A DNA stretch of 64,000 nucleotides from Kiritimatiellia bacterium (GCA_023953695.1 JAMLJG010000007.1:1-64000), one strand, 5' to 3'. Shown: positions 41,852 to 51,508, counted from the first letter of the stretch. Notes: generated from the letters alone by a model not told the origin. Numbers and translations are program-made.

Positions 41852-43201
41852 ATGCTTTCAGCTTTCTCCAATAGTATGCGCATCCCGGAGCTTCGGGTGC
41901 GCATCTTGTTCACCTTTGGCATCATTTTCATCTGCCGACTCCTTGCATCGGTTCCGACTCCGGGTGTGGATGCTGCGGCGCTGCATCAGTTCATGCAGCA
42001 GATTCACCAGATGGCGGGTGGCAGCTTCGTGGGGATGTTTGACCTGTTCAGTGGCGGTGCGCTTCAGAACTGCGCGGTGGGGGCACTCGGCGTGATGCCG
42101 TATATTAGTGCGTCCATTATTCTGCAACTGATGACGGCTGTGGTTCCCACGCTCGAGCGACTCGCTCGCGAGGGCGACACGGGTCGCCAGAAGATTACGC
42201 AGTACACCCGATATTTGACGGTCTTGCTGTGTATCGTGCAGGGATATGCGATGGCGTTGACTCTGGAGAATCCGCAGGCGTTGGGGATCACGCAGGACAT
42301 CGTGATTGCGCCGGGGTGGGGTTTCCGGTTGATGTCGGTGTTGACGATGACGACGGCGACCTTGCTCTTGATGTGGCTCGGCGAACAGATTACGGAGCGC
42401 GGCATTGGCAATGGTATGTCGCTGATCATCACCATTGGCATTATCAGCCAGTTGCCGGGTGCGATCCAGGCGACGATCAACATGTTCAAGCCGGTGGATG
42501 GCGTTGCGCAGTTTGGCGCGTTTCACTTGGTCGGTTTGCTGATTTTGGTGTTCATGGTTGTGGCGGGAACGGTTGCGGTCACGCAGGCGCAGCGGAAGAT
42601 TCCGGTTCAGTACGCGAAGCGCGTAGTCGGGCGCAAGGTGTATGGCGGGCAGAGCACCTACATGCCTCTTCGTGTGAACTATTCGGGCGTTATGCCTATC
42701 ATTTTCGCGCAGGCGATACTGATGTTCCCTTCAAAGATATTCAGCATGATTCCGGGCGCATTTTCCCAGCGAGTGGCCGCGGCGCTACAGTATGGAACGT
42801 TCACGCATAACACGATTTATGCCCTGATGATTTTGTTTTTCTCCTATTTCTGGGTTGCGACGCAGTTCAATCCGATCCAGATTGCGGACGATTTGAAGAA
42901 GTATGGTGGTTATGTGCCGGGTATTCGTCCGGGCAAGCCGACGGCAGATTTTCTTGATCGAACGATGACCCGCATCACGCTGGCTGGCGCGATCTTCCTG
43001 TCTGTGATCGCTGTGTTCCCGTCCGTGTTGGCTCAGCAGTTTCGGATTCCGTGGATTGTGGCGCACTTCTTCGGTGGAACGAGCTTGTTGATTATCGTCG
43101 GCGTTATGCTGGATACGATGCGCCAGATTGAGTCGCACCTGGTCATGCGCTATTACGACGGCTTTCTGAAGAAGGGACGCCTGCGCAGTCGCGCAAAATA
43201 G
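41852..43201 (+). CDS. secY: Protein translocase subunit SecY
   Basis: The 449-residue channel has ten membrane helices. The first conserved element is I-P-E-L-R-V-R-I-L-F-T, and the plug region follows. G-I-G-N-G-M-S-L-I-I, the G-G-Q-S-T-Y-M-P-L-R-V-N-Y-S-G-V-M-P loop, and the C-terminal G-I-R-P-G-K-P-T cytoplasmic loop (SecA/ribosome contact) are present. It works with SecE and SecDF-YajC, which are all in this window. Confidence 0.98.
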   Translation: MLSAFSNSMRIPELRVRILFTFGIIFICRLLASVPTPGVDAAALHQFMQQIHQMAGGSFVGMFDLFSGGALQNCAVGALGVMPYISASIILQLMTAVVPTLERLAREGDTGRQKITQYTRYLTVLLCIVQGYAMALTLENPQALGITQDIVIAPGWGFRLMSVLTMTTATLLLMWLGEQITERGIGNGMSLIITIGIISQLPGAIQATINMFKPVDGVAQFGAFHLVGLLILVFMVVAGTVAVTQAQRKIPVQYAKRVVGRKVYGGQSTYMPLRVNYSGVMPIIFAQAILMFPSKIFSMIPGAFSQRVAAALQYGTFTHNTIYALMILFFSYFWVATQFNPIQIADDLKKYGGYVPGIRPGKPTADFLDRTMTRITLAGAIFLSVIAVFPSVLAQQFRIPWIVAHFFGGTSLLIIVGVMLDTMRQIESHLVMRYYDGFLKKGRLRSRAK

Positions 43202-43208
43202 GGAGCCG

Positions 43209-43868
43209 ATGATGCACGCGATTATTCTGCTTGGCGCGCCGGGAGCTGGCAAAGGAACGGTTGCAGAAGACCTCAAGCAGCAAGTCGGTATTGTGCATGT
43301 TTCGACGGGCGACATGCTGCGCGAGGCGATCCGCGCGGGGCGCCCGGTTGGGCTTGAGGCCAAAGCCTATATGGACAAGGGCGAGCTTGTTCCCGACAAC
43401 GTCATCATTCGGATGGTGCAGGAGCGCCTGGAGGCGGGGAAGCCGGAAGATCGCTTCATGTTCGATGGATTTCCCAGGAATGTTCGACAGGCGGAGTTGC
43501 TGGACGATTTGATGCCGAAGTGCGGGGGGCGGATCACGCATGTATTCATGCTGGAGGTTCCCCGTGAGATTGTGATTCGCCGCATTTCGAATCGGCGGGT
43601 GTGCCGCCAGTGTGGCGCTGTCTACAATTTGATCGGGAGCATGCGCCCCAAGGTGGAGGGCAAGTGCGATGTGTGCGGCGGCGAGGTCTATCAGCGAGCC
43701 GATGACAACGAGGTGACGGTTGCGAATCGCCTGGATGTGTTCCACCGCGAGACCGCTCCGTTGGTGGAATATTATCAGGCTAAGGGTGTGTTTGTGCGTG
43801 TGGATGCGCGCGATCGGCGTGAGACGGAGCTGCAGATTTTGCAGCAACTGGGCCTTTCGTCGCAATGA
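43209..43868 (+). CDS. adk: Adenylate kinase, zinc LID type
   Basis: A 219-residue kinase with the P-loop G-A-P-G-A-G-K-G-T at residues 9-17, S-T-G-D-M-L-R, and D-G-F-P-R-N. The LID holds C-R-Q-C-G and C-D-V-C-G, a four-cysteine zinc site as in Gram-positive and many other adenylate kinases. It interconverts ATP, ADP and AMP. The ATG at 43209 is followed by a second ATG, so the start could be three bases later. The stop overlaps map by four bases. Confidence 0.97.
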   Translation: MMHAIILLGAPGAGKGTVAEDLKQQVGIVHVSTGDMLREAIRAGRPVGLEAKAYMDKGELVPDNVIIRMVQERLEAGKPEDRFMFDGFPRNVRQAELLDDLMPKCGGRITHVFMLEVPREIVIRRISNRRVCRQCGAVYNLIGSMRPKVEGKCDVCGGEVYQRADDNEVTVANRLDVFHRETAPLVEYYQAKGVFVRVDARDRRETELQILQQLGLSSQ

Positions 43869-44623
43869 TCATCATCAAGACGCCTGAAGAGCTGGAGCGG
43901 ATGCGCGCCAGCGGTCGGATTGCCGCGCGTGTTCGCGACGAGTTGGCAAAGAAGATTGCGCCGGGTGTGACCACGGGTGAGCTGGATGAGTATGCGCGTG
44001 AACTGATAGCGGCGGCGGGGGCGCGAAGCGCGTTTTTGGGCTATCGCGGCTTTCCGGGTGCGATTTGTGCATCGCTGAACAATGTGGTGGTTCACGGCAT
44101 TCCGGGGCGTCAGCGGATTGCGTTGGGCGATGTGGTAAGTTTGGATGTGGGCGTGGTGCATGAGGGTTTTGTCGGCGACACGGCGACGACGGTGTTGGTT
44201 GGCGTGACAGATCCGAATGTGGTGCGCTTGGTGAGCGTGGCGGAGCAAGCGTTGGAGCAGGGGATTGCGGAAGCGGTTGCTGGCGCGCGCTTGTCAGATA
44301 TTTCGCACGCGATTGAGCGGGTTGTGGTGCAGGCTGGATTTTCGGTGGTGCGCGAATTTGTGGGGCACGGAGTTGGGCGGAGTATGCATGAGGATCCGCA
44401 GATTCCGAACTATGGACCTCCGGGTCGTGGGCCTAAGCTGAAGGTGGGCATGACGCTCGCGATTGAGCCCATGGTGAACATGGGTGTGGCAGATGTTGAG
44501 GTTTTAGCTGACGGTTGGACGGTTACAACGAAGGATCGCCTTCCGTCAGCGCATGTGGAGCATACGGTGGCGGTGTTGGAGGGTCGGGCGGAAATCCTGA
44601 CGAAGTCTTCCGGCGCTGTTTAG
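43865..44623 (+). CDS. map: Type I methionine aminopeptidase
   Basis: The 252-residue enzyme carries the five metal ligands of MetAP: two aspartates in L-D-V-G-V and G-D-T-A-T-T, histidine in G-H-G-V-G-R-S-M-H-E, glutamate in A-I-E-P-M, and a late glutamate near V-E-H-T-V-A-V. It removes the initiator methionine from nascent proteins. adk-map-infA-rpmJ is the standard order after secY. Confidence 0.97.
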   Translation: MIIIKTPEELERMRASGRIAARVRDELAKKIAPGVTTGELDEYARELIAAAGARSAFLGYRGFPGAICASLNNVVVHGIPGRQRIALGDVVSLDVGVVHEGFVGDTATTVLVGVTDPNVVRLVSVAEQALEQGIAEAVAGARLSDISHAIERVVVQAGFSVVREFVGHGVGRSMHEDPQIPNYGPPGRGPKLKVGMTLAIEPMVNMGVADVEVLADGWTVTTKDRLPSAHVEHTVAVLEGRAEILTKSSGAV

Positions 44624-44703
44624 GAAATGTGCTGTTGGTCGCGCCCTCGTGTTTGAGGCATGTGAGGCGAAGCGAGTGGGAGCGAGTGGGCAGCCATTGC
44701 GAT

Positions 44704-44970
44704 ATGCGAAACGTGGAAATAGAAAAAGAGGAAGCGATTGTTCTGGACGCGCAACTGACCGCTGTGTTACACATGCGGGCTTTTCGCGCCCAGCTAGTCA
44801 ATGGGCATGAAGTAGTGGCCTATCGGCGCGTTATTGAAAGGGGCGCGTTGGAGCTGGGTCCGGGCAACCGGGTTCGGCTTCGTATGTCTCCTTTTGATAT
44901 GTCGGTGGGAGAAATCTTGGACAAGGAAACGGAATTTTCCGGTCATGAAAGTAAGATCGTCAGTTCGTAG
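44704..44970 (+). CDS. infA: Translation initiation factor IF-1 (divergent)
   Basis: An 88-residue OB-fold protein. The I-F-1 pattern is recognisable as [28 protein letters not shown], and [14 protein letters not shown], although several usually fixed residues differ and the protein has about 15 extra residues at its ends. The start at 44704 begins the homology; the frame further upstream overlaps map. Its 3' end overlaps rpmJ by 26 bases in another frame. Confidence 0.87.
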   Translation: MRNVEIEKEEAIVLDAQLTAVLHMRAFRAQLVNGHEVVAYRRVIERGALELGPGNRVRLRMSPFDMSVGEILDKETEFSGHESKIVSS

Positions 44971-45058
44971 AGTGTGTGAGCGCTGCAAAGTAATTCGTCG
45001 CAAGGGCGTGGTGCGTGTGATTTGCACGAACCCTCGTCACAAACAGCGCCAAGGTTGA
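44945..45058 (+). CDS. rpmJ: 50S ribosomal protein L36
   Basis: A 37-residue protein: [15 protein letters not shown] at the start, then [10 protein letters not shown] and N-P-R-H-K-Q-R-Q-G. The zinc-binding C-x-x-C, Cys and His are all present. It starts inside the infA reading frame, an unusually long 26-base overlap, with no clear Shine-Dalgarno of its own, so it may depend on infA translation. Confidence 0.94.
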   Translation: MKVRSSVRRVCERCKVIRRKGVVRVICTNPRHKQRQG

Positions 45059-45074
45059 TTTTTAGGAGAACGAT

Positions 45075-45464
45075 ATGCCGCGTATTTTGGGTGTTGATGT
45101 TCCGGGCAAGAAGCGAGTGGAGTATGCACTGCGCTATATTCATGGGATCGGCCCGGCCCGCTCTCGCCATGTGGTGGAGTCGCTGAAGATTGAGCCGTCG
45201 AAGAAGGCCGACGATTTGACGGGCGAAGAGCTTGCGAAGATTGCGCAGGCGCTGGGTCAGTATCATCTGGAGGGTGATCTTCGTCGCGATGTGGCTGCGA
45301 ATATTCGTCGCTTGATCGCGATCAACAGCTATCGTGGATCTCGCCACCGCAAGGGGCTGCCGGTTCGCGGGCAGCGCACGCAGACGAATGCGCGCACGCG
45401 CAAGGGTCCGCGCAAGACGGTGGGTGCGGTGCGCGGCAAAGAAGCTCGCGCGGCTGCGAAGTAG
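45075..45464 (+). CDS. rpsM: 30S ribosomal protein S13
   Basis: The 129-residue S13 has [24 protein letters not shown], and the C-terminal [22 protein letters not shown] block. It contacts tRNA and the 50S central protuberance. Confidence 0.98.
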   Translation: MPRILGVDVPGKKRVEYALRYIHGIGPARSRHVVESLKIEPSKKADDLTGEELAKIAQALGQYHLEGDLRRDVAANIRRLIAINSYRGSRHRKGLPVRGQRTQTNARTRKGPRKTVGAVRGKEARAAAK

Positions 45465-45493
45465 AATCTATTTGAGCTGATTGAGGGATTACG

Positions 45494-45976
45494 ATGAGCG
45501 AAGAAAAAGCTGAACAGAAGAATGAGACGCCGGCGGCTGCGCCCAGTGGGGTGCCGAGCACGGCGGCCGATGTGATGGCTGGCGACGAGGGAAAGCCGGT
45601 CAAAAAAGTTAAGATCAAGGGTGCGAAGCACGTGCCGTTTGGGATCGTGCACATCACGGCGACTTTCAACAACACGATCGTTGCGATTTCCGATATGCGC
45701 GGTGCGGTGATTTCTTGGAGCACGTCGGGGCGCAGCGGTTTCAAGGGTTCGCGCAAGAGCACGGCGTTTGCGGCGACGATGGCGTCGCAGGATGCCGCGC
45801 GTCAGGCGATCAATCATGGTTTGCAGGAAGTGGAAGTTCGCGTGCAGGGTCCGGGTGCGGGCCGCGAGTCCGCGATTCGCGCTTTGCAGGCGGCGGGTTT
45901 GGTCGTGAATTCGATCAAGGACGTGACGCCGATGCCGCACAATGGATGCCGGGCGCGCAAGCGTCGCCGCGTCTAA
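45494..45976 (+). CDS. rpsK: 30S ribosomal protein S11 with N-terminal extension
   Basis: A 160-residue S11. The core from [14 protein letters not shown] to the P-H-N-G-C-R terminus is normal. An acidic, Ala/Pro/Glu-rich extension of about 35 residues precedes the usual lysine-rich start, making the protein some 30 residues longer than most homologues. rpsD does not follow; a 203-base gap leads to rpoA. Confidence 0.97.
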   Translation: MSEEKAEQKNETPAAAPSGVPSTAADVMAGDEGKPVKKVKIKGAKHVPFGIVHITATFNNTIVAISDMRGAVISWSTSGRSGFKGSRKSTAFAATMASQDAARQAINHGLQEVEVRVQGPGAGRESAIRALQAAGLVVNSIKDVTPMPHNGCRARKRRRV

Positions 45977-46179
45977 TTCGTTCGGGAGGATAGGGCGGTT
46001 CGCGATTGCTAACCTGTATGCCGGCCTGTGTTGAGAGGCTTGTGTGGGGTGGAGCAGATTGCGGAAGAAAAGACGCTCTGTTTTGCGGGTTGCTTCGTTG
46101 GGAAGCTGTGTTCGAAGAAGGTTTAACGTAAACAAACACCATACGGTTCGGCTAACTACCGGGCCTGGGAGATCAAAAC
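45977..46179 (+). other. Gap between rpsK and rpoA where rpsD would be expected
   Basis: In many bacteria rpsD lies between rpsK and rpoA. Here 203 bases hold no S4 fragment in any frame. The gap is long for this cluster and could contain an internal promoter for rpoA-rplQ; no convincing -35/-10 pair was found. Confidence 0.5.
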
Positions 46180-47190
46180 ATGCCAAGAAGACTCGGTCGC
46201 TTCGAAATGCCGAAGCGCATTGTTAAGGACGATGCGAGCGCAACGTCCACCTACGCAAAGTTCATTGCAGAGCCGTTTGAGGCGGGCTATGGCCGGACGA
46301 TCGGCAACTCGCTGCGTCGCGTTTTGCTGTCCTCGCTCGAGGGTGCGGCGATTTCGTCTGTTCGCATTGAGGGTGCGCTGCATGAGTTCGGCACGCTTCC
46401 GGGGGTTGTGGAGGATGTCACGGACATCATTCTGAACCTCAAGAAGGTGCTCTTCAAATCGTTTTCTCGTGATCCGCGTCGCGTGAGCATCAAGGTCAAG
46501 GGGCCGGGCGATGTGACGGCGAAGGATATTCAGACGGACGGGATGCTGGAGGTCTTGAACCCGGATCACCGCATTTGCACGCTGGACAAGGATGGCGTGT
46601 TTGAGGCGGAGTTCGAGGTTCGCATTGGCCGTGGGTATTGCCCTGCGGATTGGAACAAGAAGGAGGAGCAGGAGATCGGGTTGATTCCGGTTGATTCTCT
46701 TTTCTCGCCGGTTCGCCGCGTGGCGTATGCGGTTGAAAATACGCGCGTGGGTCGCCGCACGGATTATGACAAACTAATCCTCGAGGTGTGGACGGATGGT
46801 CGTGTTGCGCCGGATGAGGCGTTGACGATGTCGGTTGCGATTTTGCGCCATCACTTGGATGTCTTTGTCAGCTATGACAAGGATTTGATCGAGTTTGAGG
46901 AGAGCGAGAAGCAGATTGATGCGGAGCGCGATGATCTGCGGAAGAAGCTCGGGATGAGTGTCAATGAAATCGAGTTGAGTGTTCGCGCGGCGAACTGCTT
47001 GAACAACGCGAACATCACGACGGTGGGCGAGTTGGCGCAGAAGTCTGAAGCGGAGATGCTCAAGTATCGCAACTTCGGCAAGAAGTCGCTCAATGAAATC
47101 AAAGCTAAGCTCGAAGAGTTGGGTCTTTCGCTCGGGATGTCGTTTGATCCCGAGATGCTCAAGCCGCTCTCCAGCGAAGGCGTGCGCTAA
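46180..47190 (+). CDS. rpoA: DNA-directed RNA polymerase subunit alpha
   Basis: The 336-residue alpha subunit has the N-terminal assembly domain with F-E-A-G-Y-G-R-T-I-G-N-S-L-R-R-V-L-L-S-S and a C-terminal domain with L-S-V-R-A-A-N-C-L-N-N-A-N-I and T-V-G-E-L-A-Q-K-S-E-A-E-M-L, then N-F-G-K-K-S-L-N-E-I. The C-terminal helices bind UP elements and activators. Standard length and motifs. Confidence 0.98.
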   Translation: MPRRLGRFEMPKRIVKDDASATSTYAKFIAEPFEAGYGRTIGNSLRRVLLSSLEGAAISSVRIEGALHEFGTLPGVVEDVTDIILNLKKVLFKSFSRDPRRVSIKVKGPGDVTAKDIQTDGMLEVLNPDHRICTLDKDGVFEAEFEVRIGRGYCPADWNKKEEQEIGLIPVDSLFSPVRRVAYAVENTRVGRRTDYDKLILEVWTDGRVAPDEALTMSVAILRHHLDVFVSYDKDLIEFEESEKQIDAERDDLRKKLGMSVNEIELSVRAANCLNNANITTVGELAQKSEAEMLKYRNFGKKSLNEIKAKLEELGLSLGMSFDPEMLKPLSSEGVR

Positions 47191-47214
47191 CAGGCTGTAT
47201 TTGGAGATTGTGTC

Positions 47215-47649
47215 ATGAGACATCGGAAGAAGACGATCAAATTGGGCCGCACCTCGGAGCACCGAGAGGCGTTGCTTTCCGGTTTGGTCTGCAACTTGGT
47301 GAAGGCGCGCCGCATTACGACGACGCTGCCGAAGGCGAAGGCGGCTCGCAGTCTTGCTGAGCGCATGGTGACGCTGGCTAAGCGCAACACGCTGCATAGC
47401 CGTCGTCGTGCGGTGGCGACGTTGCGGCAGGTCGAGGCGGTGGACACGTTGTTCACTTCGATCGGTCCGGCGATGCAGGCCCGCGCGGGTGGCTATACTC
47501 GAATTATGAAGTTGGGCAAGCGCGCCAGCGATAGTTCGGAGATGGCGATTTTGGAGTGGGTTGACTTTGTTCCGGAGCCGCCGAAGAAGAAGGCGGCTGC
47601 GGGTGACAAGTCGAAGGCCGGCGAGAAGGAAGCGGCTGCTTCCAAGTAA
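47215..47649 (+). CDS. rplQ: 50S ribosomal protein L17
   Basis: A 144-residue L17 with M-R-H-R-K-K-T-I-K-L-G-R-T-S-E-H-R and T-T-L-P-K-A-K-A-A-R. The tail after residue 118 is a lysine/alanine-rich low-complexity extension. It is the last gene of the block; an intrinsic terminator lies 20 bases after its stop. Confidence 0.97.
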   Translation: MRHRKKTIKLGRTSEHREALLSGLVCNLVKARRITTTLPKAKAARSLAERMVTLAKRNTLHSRRRAVATLRQVEAVDTLFTSIGPAMQARAGGYTRIMKLGKRASDSSEMAILEWVDFVPEPPKKKAAAGDKSKAGEKEAAASK

Positions 47650-47668
47650 TCGGCGATTGGCGTTTGGA

Positions 47669-47698
47669 AAAGCCCCCGGTTCAGGCCGGGGGCTTTTT
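47669..47698 (+). terminator. Intrinsic terminator after rplQ
   Basis: GCCCCCGG and CCGGGGGC form an 8-bp perfect GC stem around a TTCAGG loop, flanked by AAA on the left and TTTTT on the right. It ends the ribosomal/RNA polymerase gene block. Confidence 0.92.
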
Positions 47699-47729
47699 CT
47701 GTTTTGTGCGGGTGGGGGTGGCGGAGAAC

Positions 47730-47808
47730 TTCCAAGGATTGGAAGTGGCGAGGTGGAGGTTTTCCAAGGGTTGGAAGTTGGTGTGGGGTTGGCTTCCAAG
47801 GGTTGGAA
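47730..47808. repeat. Array of three helically phased TTCCAA-NNN-TTGGAA palindromes
   Basis: Perfect units lie at 47730-47744 (centre GGA), 47762-47776 (GGG) and 47794-47808 (GGG), spaced exactly 32 and 32 bp. The spacers differ. The centres are the reverse complements of those at 9898 and 9961, so this array lies in the opposite orientation to the one before the helicase. It fills the gap between the rplQ terminator and the ABC transporter start at 47849. Confidence 0.85.
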
Positions 47809-47848
47809 TGTTGTGTGTGGCGGGTGGGATTGTGTGTAGGATGGCGGG

Positions 47849-48856
47849 ATGGTGAGTGTGGTTTCGCGTGCGCTTCTTGAGGTTCGTGATTTGACCGTGC
47901 AGTTTGGCTCGGGGGGGCGTGCTGTGCGCGTGGTGGATGGGGTGTCGTTTCGGGTGGAGGCGGGTGAGGTGGTGGCGCTGGTTGGGGAGAGTGGGAGTGG
48001 GAAGAGTGTGACGGCGCTGGCGTTGGCGCGGTTGTTGCCGGAGGTGTCGGGGCGGATTGGGGGGGGGGAGATTCTTTTTGAGGGGGCGGATGTGTGCGGC
48101 TTCTCGCCGGGGGCGTTGCGGCGGTTGCGTGGTGGGCGGATTGCGTATGTGTTTCAGGAGCCGATGGCGGCGCTGAATCCGGTGTTCACGATTGGTTTTC
48201 AGATTCGCGAGGTGTTGCGGTTGCATGGGGGGAGTGGCGATCGTGAGGCGGAGTTGCTGCGTTTGTTGTTGGCGGTGGGGCTTTCGGATGCGGAGCGGGT
48301 GGCGAGGTCGTTTCCGCACGAGTTGAGTGGTGGGATGCAGCAGCGCGCGGTGATTGCGATGGCGTTGGCGGGGCGTCCTCGGTTGTTGGTTGCGGATGAG
48401 CCGACGACGGCGCTGGATGTGACGGTGCAGGCGCAGGTGTTGGAGGTGTTGTTGGGGGTGCAGCGGGCCGAGGGGATGGGGATGTTGTTCATCACGCACA
48501 ATTTGGGGCTTGTGGCGAGGGTGGCGCAGCGGGTTTTGGTGATGTATGCGGGGCAGATTGTGGAGGCGGGGCCGACGGGGTCTGTTTTGCGGAGTCCTCG
48601 TCATCCTTATACGAAGGCGCTTTTGCGGGCGGTGCCGCGGTTGCGGGGCGGGGGGGAGCGGCTGGAAGGTATTCCTGGGGTGGTTCCTGCGGCTTCGAGC
48701 TATCCGATGGGTTGTCGCTTTCATCCGCGGTGTGCTTTTGCGCGCGAGCGGTGTGCGGTTGATGTGCCGCAGTGGGAGGAGTTGGAGGGGGGTGGCGGTG
48801 TGCGCTGCCATTATTGGAGAGCGTGTTCGGGTTCTGGCGGAGGTGTGGCGAGATGA
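47849..48856 (+). CDS. Oligopeptide/dipeptide ABC transporter ATPase, OppD/DppD type
   Basis: A 335-residue ATPase: Walker A G-E-S-G-S-G-K-S near residue 47, Q-loop F-Q-E-P-M, signature L-S-G-G-M-Q-Q-R, and Walker B L-L-V-A-D-E-P-T-T-A-L-D. The C-terminal region with H-P-Y-T-K-A-L-L and C-R-F-H-P-R-C is specific for the peptide-importer family. It pairs with the next gene, but no permease or binding protein is nearby. A G10 homopolymer (48059-48068) lies inside the coding frame. The ATG of the next gene overlaps its stop. Confidence 0.92.
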   Translation: MVSVVSRALLEVRDLTVQFGSGGRAVRVVDGVSFRVEAGEVVALVGESGSGKSVTALALARLLPEVSGRIGGGEILFEGADVCGFSPGALRRLRGGRIAYVFQEPMAALNPVFTIGFQIREVLRLHGGSGDREAELLRLLLAVGLSDAERVARSFPHELSGGMQQRAVIAMALAGRPRLLVADEPTTALDVTVQAQVLEVLLGVQRAEGMGMLFITHNLGLVARVAQRVLVMYAGQIVEAGPTGSVLRSPRHPYTKALLRAVPRLRGGGERLEGIPGVVPAASSYPMGCRFHPRCAFARERCAVDVPQWEELEGGGGVRCHYWRACSGSGGGVAR

Positions 48857-49632
48857 GTGTGGCGCTGCTTGAGGCGCGGGGGTTGGGGGTGACGTTTCGT
48901 CGCGGGCGGCGTCGTGTTGAGGCGTTGTCTGAAGTGGGGATTGCGATTGGGCGGGGTGAGTCCGTTGGGATTGTGGGGGAGAGTGGGAGCGGGAAGACGA
49001 CGTTGGCGCGTGTTTTGCTGGGTTTGCAGGAGGCGACGGCGGGGGATGTTCTGTTGGAGGGGCGTTCGATTGGCGATTGGTTGCGGCGCGATCGCGCGGC
49101 GTTTCGGCGGCGGGTGCAGATGGTGTTTCAGGATCCATACGGTTCGCTGAATCCGCGCCTTTCGATTGGCTCTGCGTTGGCGGAGGTTTTGCGCGTGCAT
49201 CGGCTGGTTCATCGCGGGGAAGAGGCGGCGGCGGTGGCGGAGTTGTTGCGTTCGGTGGGGTTGGATTCGAGGTATGCGGATCGGTTTCCGCATGAATTTA
49301 GCGGGGGGCAGCGTCAGCGCGTTGGTATTGCGCGCGCGTTGGCGACGAGGCCGGAGGTTTTGATTGCGGATGAGCCGGTGTCTGCGTTGGATGTTTCGGT
49401 GCAGGCGCAGGTGTTGAATTTGCTTCGGGATTTGCAGCGCGAGCGCGGTTTGACGCTGCTGCTGATTGCGCACGATTTGGCGGCGGTTCGGTATGTGTGC
49501 GATCGGGTGGTGGTGATGCACGAGGGGCGGGTGGTGGAGGCGGGGGAATCGGCTCAGGTTTTGGATCGGCCGGTGCACCCGTACACGAAGGGGCTATTGG
49601 CGGCGGTTCCGGAGCTGGGCGAATTCGCGTAG
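48853..49632 (+). CDS. Oligopeptide/dipeptide ABC transporter ATPase, OppF/DppF type
   Basis: A 259-residue ATPase with G-E-S-G-S-G-K-T-T, F-Q-D-P-Y-G-S-L-N-P (OppF hallmark), signature F-S-G-G-Q-R-Q-R and L-I-A-D-E-P-V-S-A-L-D. It is the second NBD of the importer. It is shorter than most OppF because the Cys-containing C-terminal tail is missing after H-P-Y-T-K-G-L-L. ATGA overlap with the previous gene. The 3' end runs 39 bases into the convergent AlkD-like gene. Confidence 0.92.
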   Translation: MSVALLEARGLGVTFRRGRRRVEALSEVGIAIGRGESVGIVGESGSGKTTLARVLLGLQEATAGDVLLEGRSIGDWLRRDRAAFRRRVQMVFQDPYGSLNPRLSIGSALAEVLRVHRLVHRGEEAAAVAELLRSVGLDSRYADRFPHEFSGGQRQRVGIARALATRPEVLIADEPVSALDVSVQAQVLNLLRDLQRERGLTLLLIAHDLAAVRYVCDRVVVMHEGRVVEAGESAQVLDRPVHPYTKGLLAAVPELGEFA

Positions 49633-50265
49633 CGCATCGCGGGCGATCCAGCGGGCGGTGGGGTCGTCCATTTCGAGGAGTTCGCGCGCGAGTTGGGTGG
49701 CGCGCTGCTGGAGGGCTGGGTTTCGTTTTCCGATTTGGCGCAGGGCCCAATTGACGGCTTTTTTCACAAAGTTTCGGCTGTCTGTCGCGCCGTGTCGGAT
49801 GGCTTCCAAGAAGGGGGAAAAGTCGTCGTCTGCGGCGCTTTTGTCGTGAACCGCCAAGGCGGCCATGAGCACGAAGCCGGCGCGTCGGATGTATTCGGGT
49901 TTGCGAAGGCGCCAGGCGAGGGCTTTGGCGTGGGCGTGGGGCGTGCGAGAGAAGAGGTTGATGCAGAGTTGGTCGCAGAGGTCCCACGAGTGGAGGGTGC
50001 AGACCCAGTCTTCCATTTGCCGGGGGGTGACGAGAGCGGGGTCGTCCATCATGGAGGCGAGGATTCGCGCTTCGTGGATTTCGGTTTGCCAGAGGGCGTT
50101 TGCGGTGTCGTGCTGGTGGCGATAGTGGCGGGCGAGTTTGCGAAGCGTGGGGATTGAGACGCCGAGGGCGGTTTGGGTATTGATTCCAAAGCGGGCCATG
50201 CCATTGCGGCGGGCGGGGTCTGCATGGCGATTGAGTTCCTGGAGAATCGCGGGAATCGGGTTCAT
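49594..50265 (-). CDS. DNA alkylation repair protein, AlkD-like
   Basis: A 223-residue helical protein. M-A-R-F-G-I near residue 22, G-V-S-I-P-T-L-R-K-L-A, W-D-L-C-D-Q-L, R-R-A-G-F-V-L-M-A and F-V-K-K-A-V-N-W-A-L-R-Q-I-G-K-R are the usual marks of the AlkD HEAT-repeat DNA glycosylase family, which excises positively charged alkylated bases. The ATG at 50265 was chosen; the open frame upstream has no homology. Its 3' end overlaps oppF by 39 bases. Confidence 0.85.
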   Translation of the reverse strand: MNPIPAILQELNRHADPARRNGMARFGINTQTALGVSIPTLRKLARHYRHQHDTANALWQTEIHEARILASMMDDPALVTPRQMEDWVCTLHSWDLCDQLCINLFSRTPHAHAKALAWRLRKPEYIRRAGFVLMAALAVHDKSAADDDFSPFLEAIRHGATDSRNFVKKAVNWALRQIGKRNPALQQRATQLARELLEMDDPTARWIARDALREFAQLRNRRQ

Positions 50266-50284
50266 TGGAGAGCCGCGAGGGTAG

Positions 50285-51496
<1,212 letters not shown>

Positions 51497-51508
51497 GGAG
51501 AAAAGAGA

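Noticed and set aside
46044..46226. A small basic frame in the rpsK-rpoA gap considered as a remnant of rpsD.
   Set aside because: It has no S4 motif and overlaps the rpoA start.
47681..49138. A 485-codon minus-strand frame opposite the OppD-type gene.
   Set aside because: Its product is Pro/Arg/His/Gln-rich low complexity caused by the G-rich plus strand; the plus-strand ATPases have all motifs.
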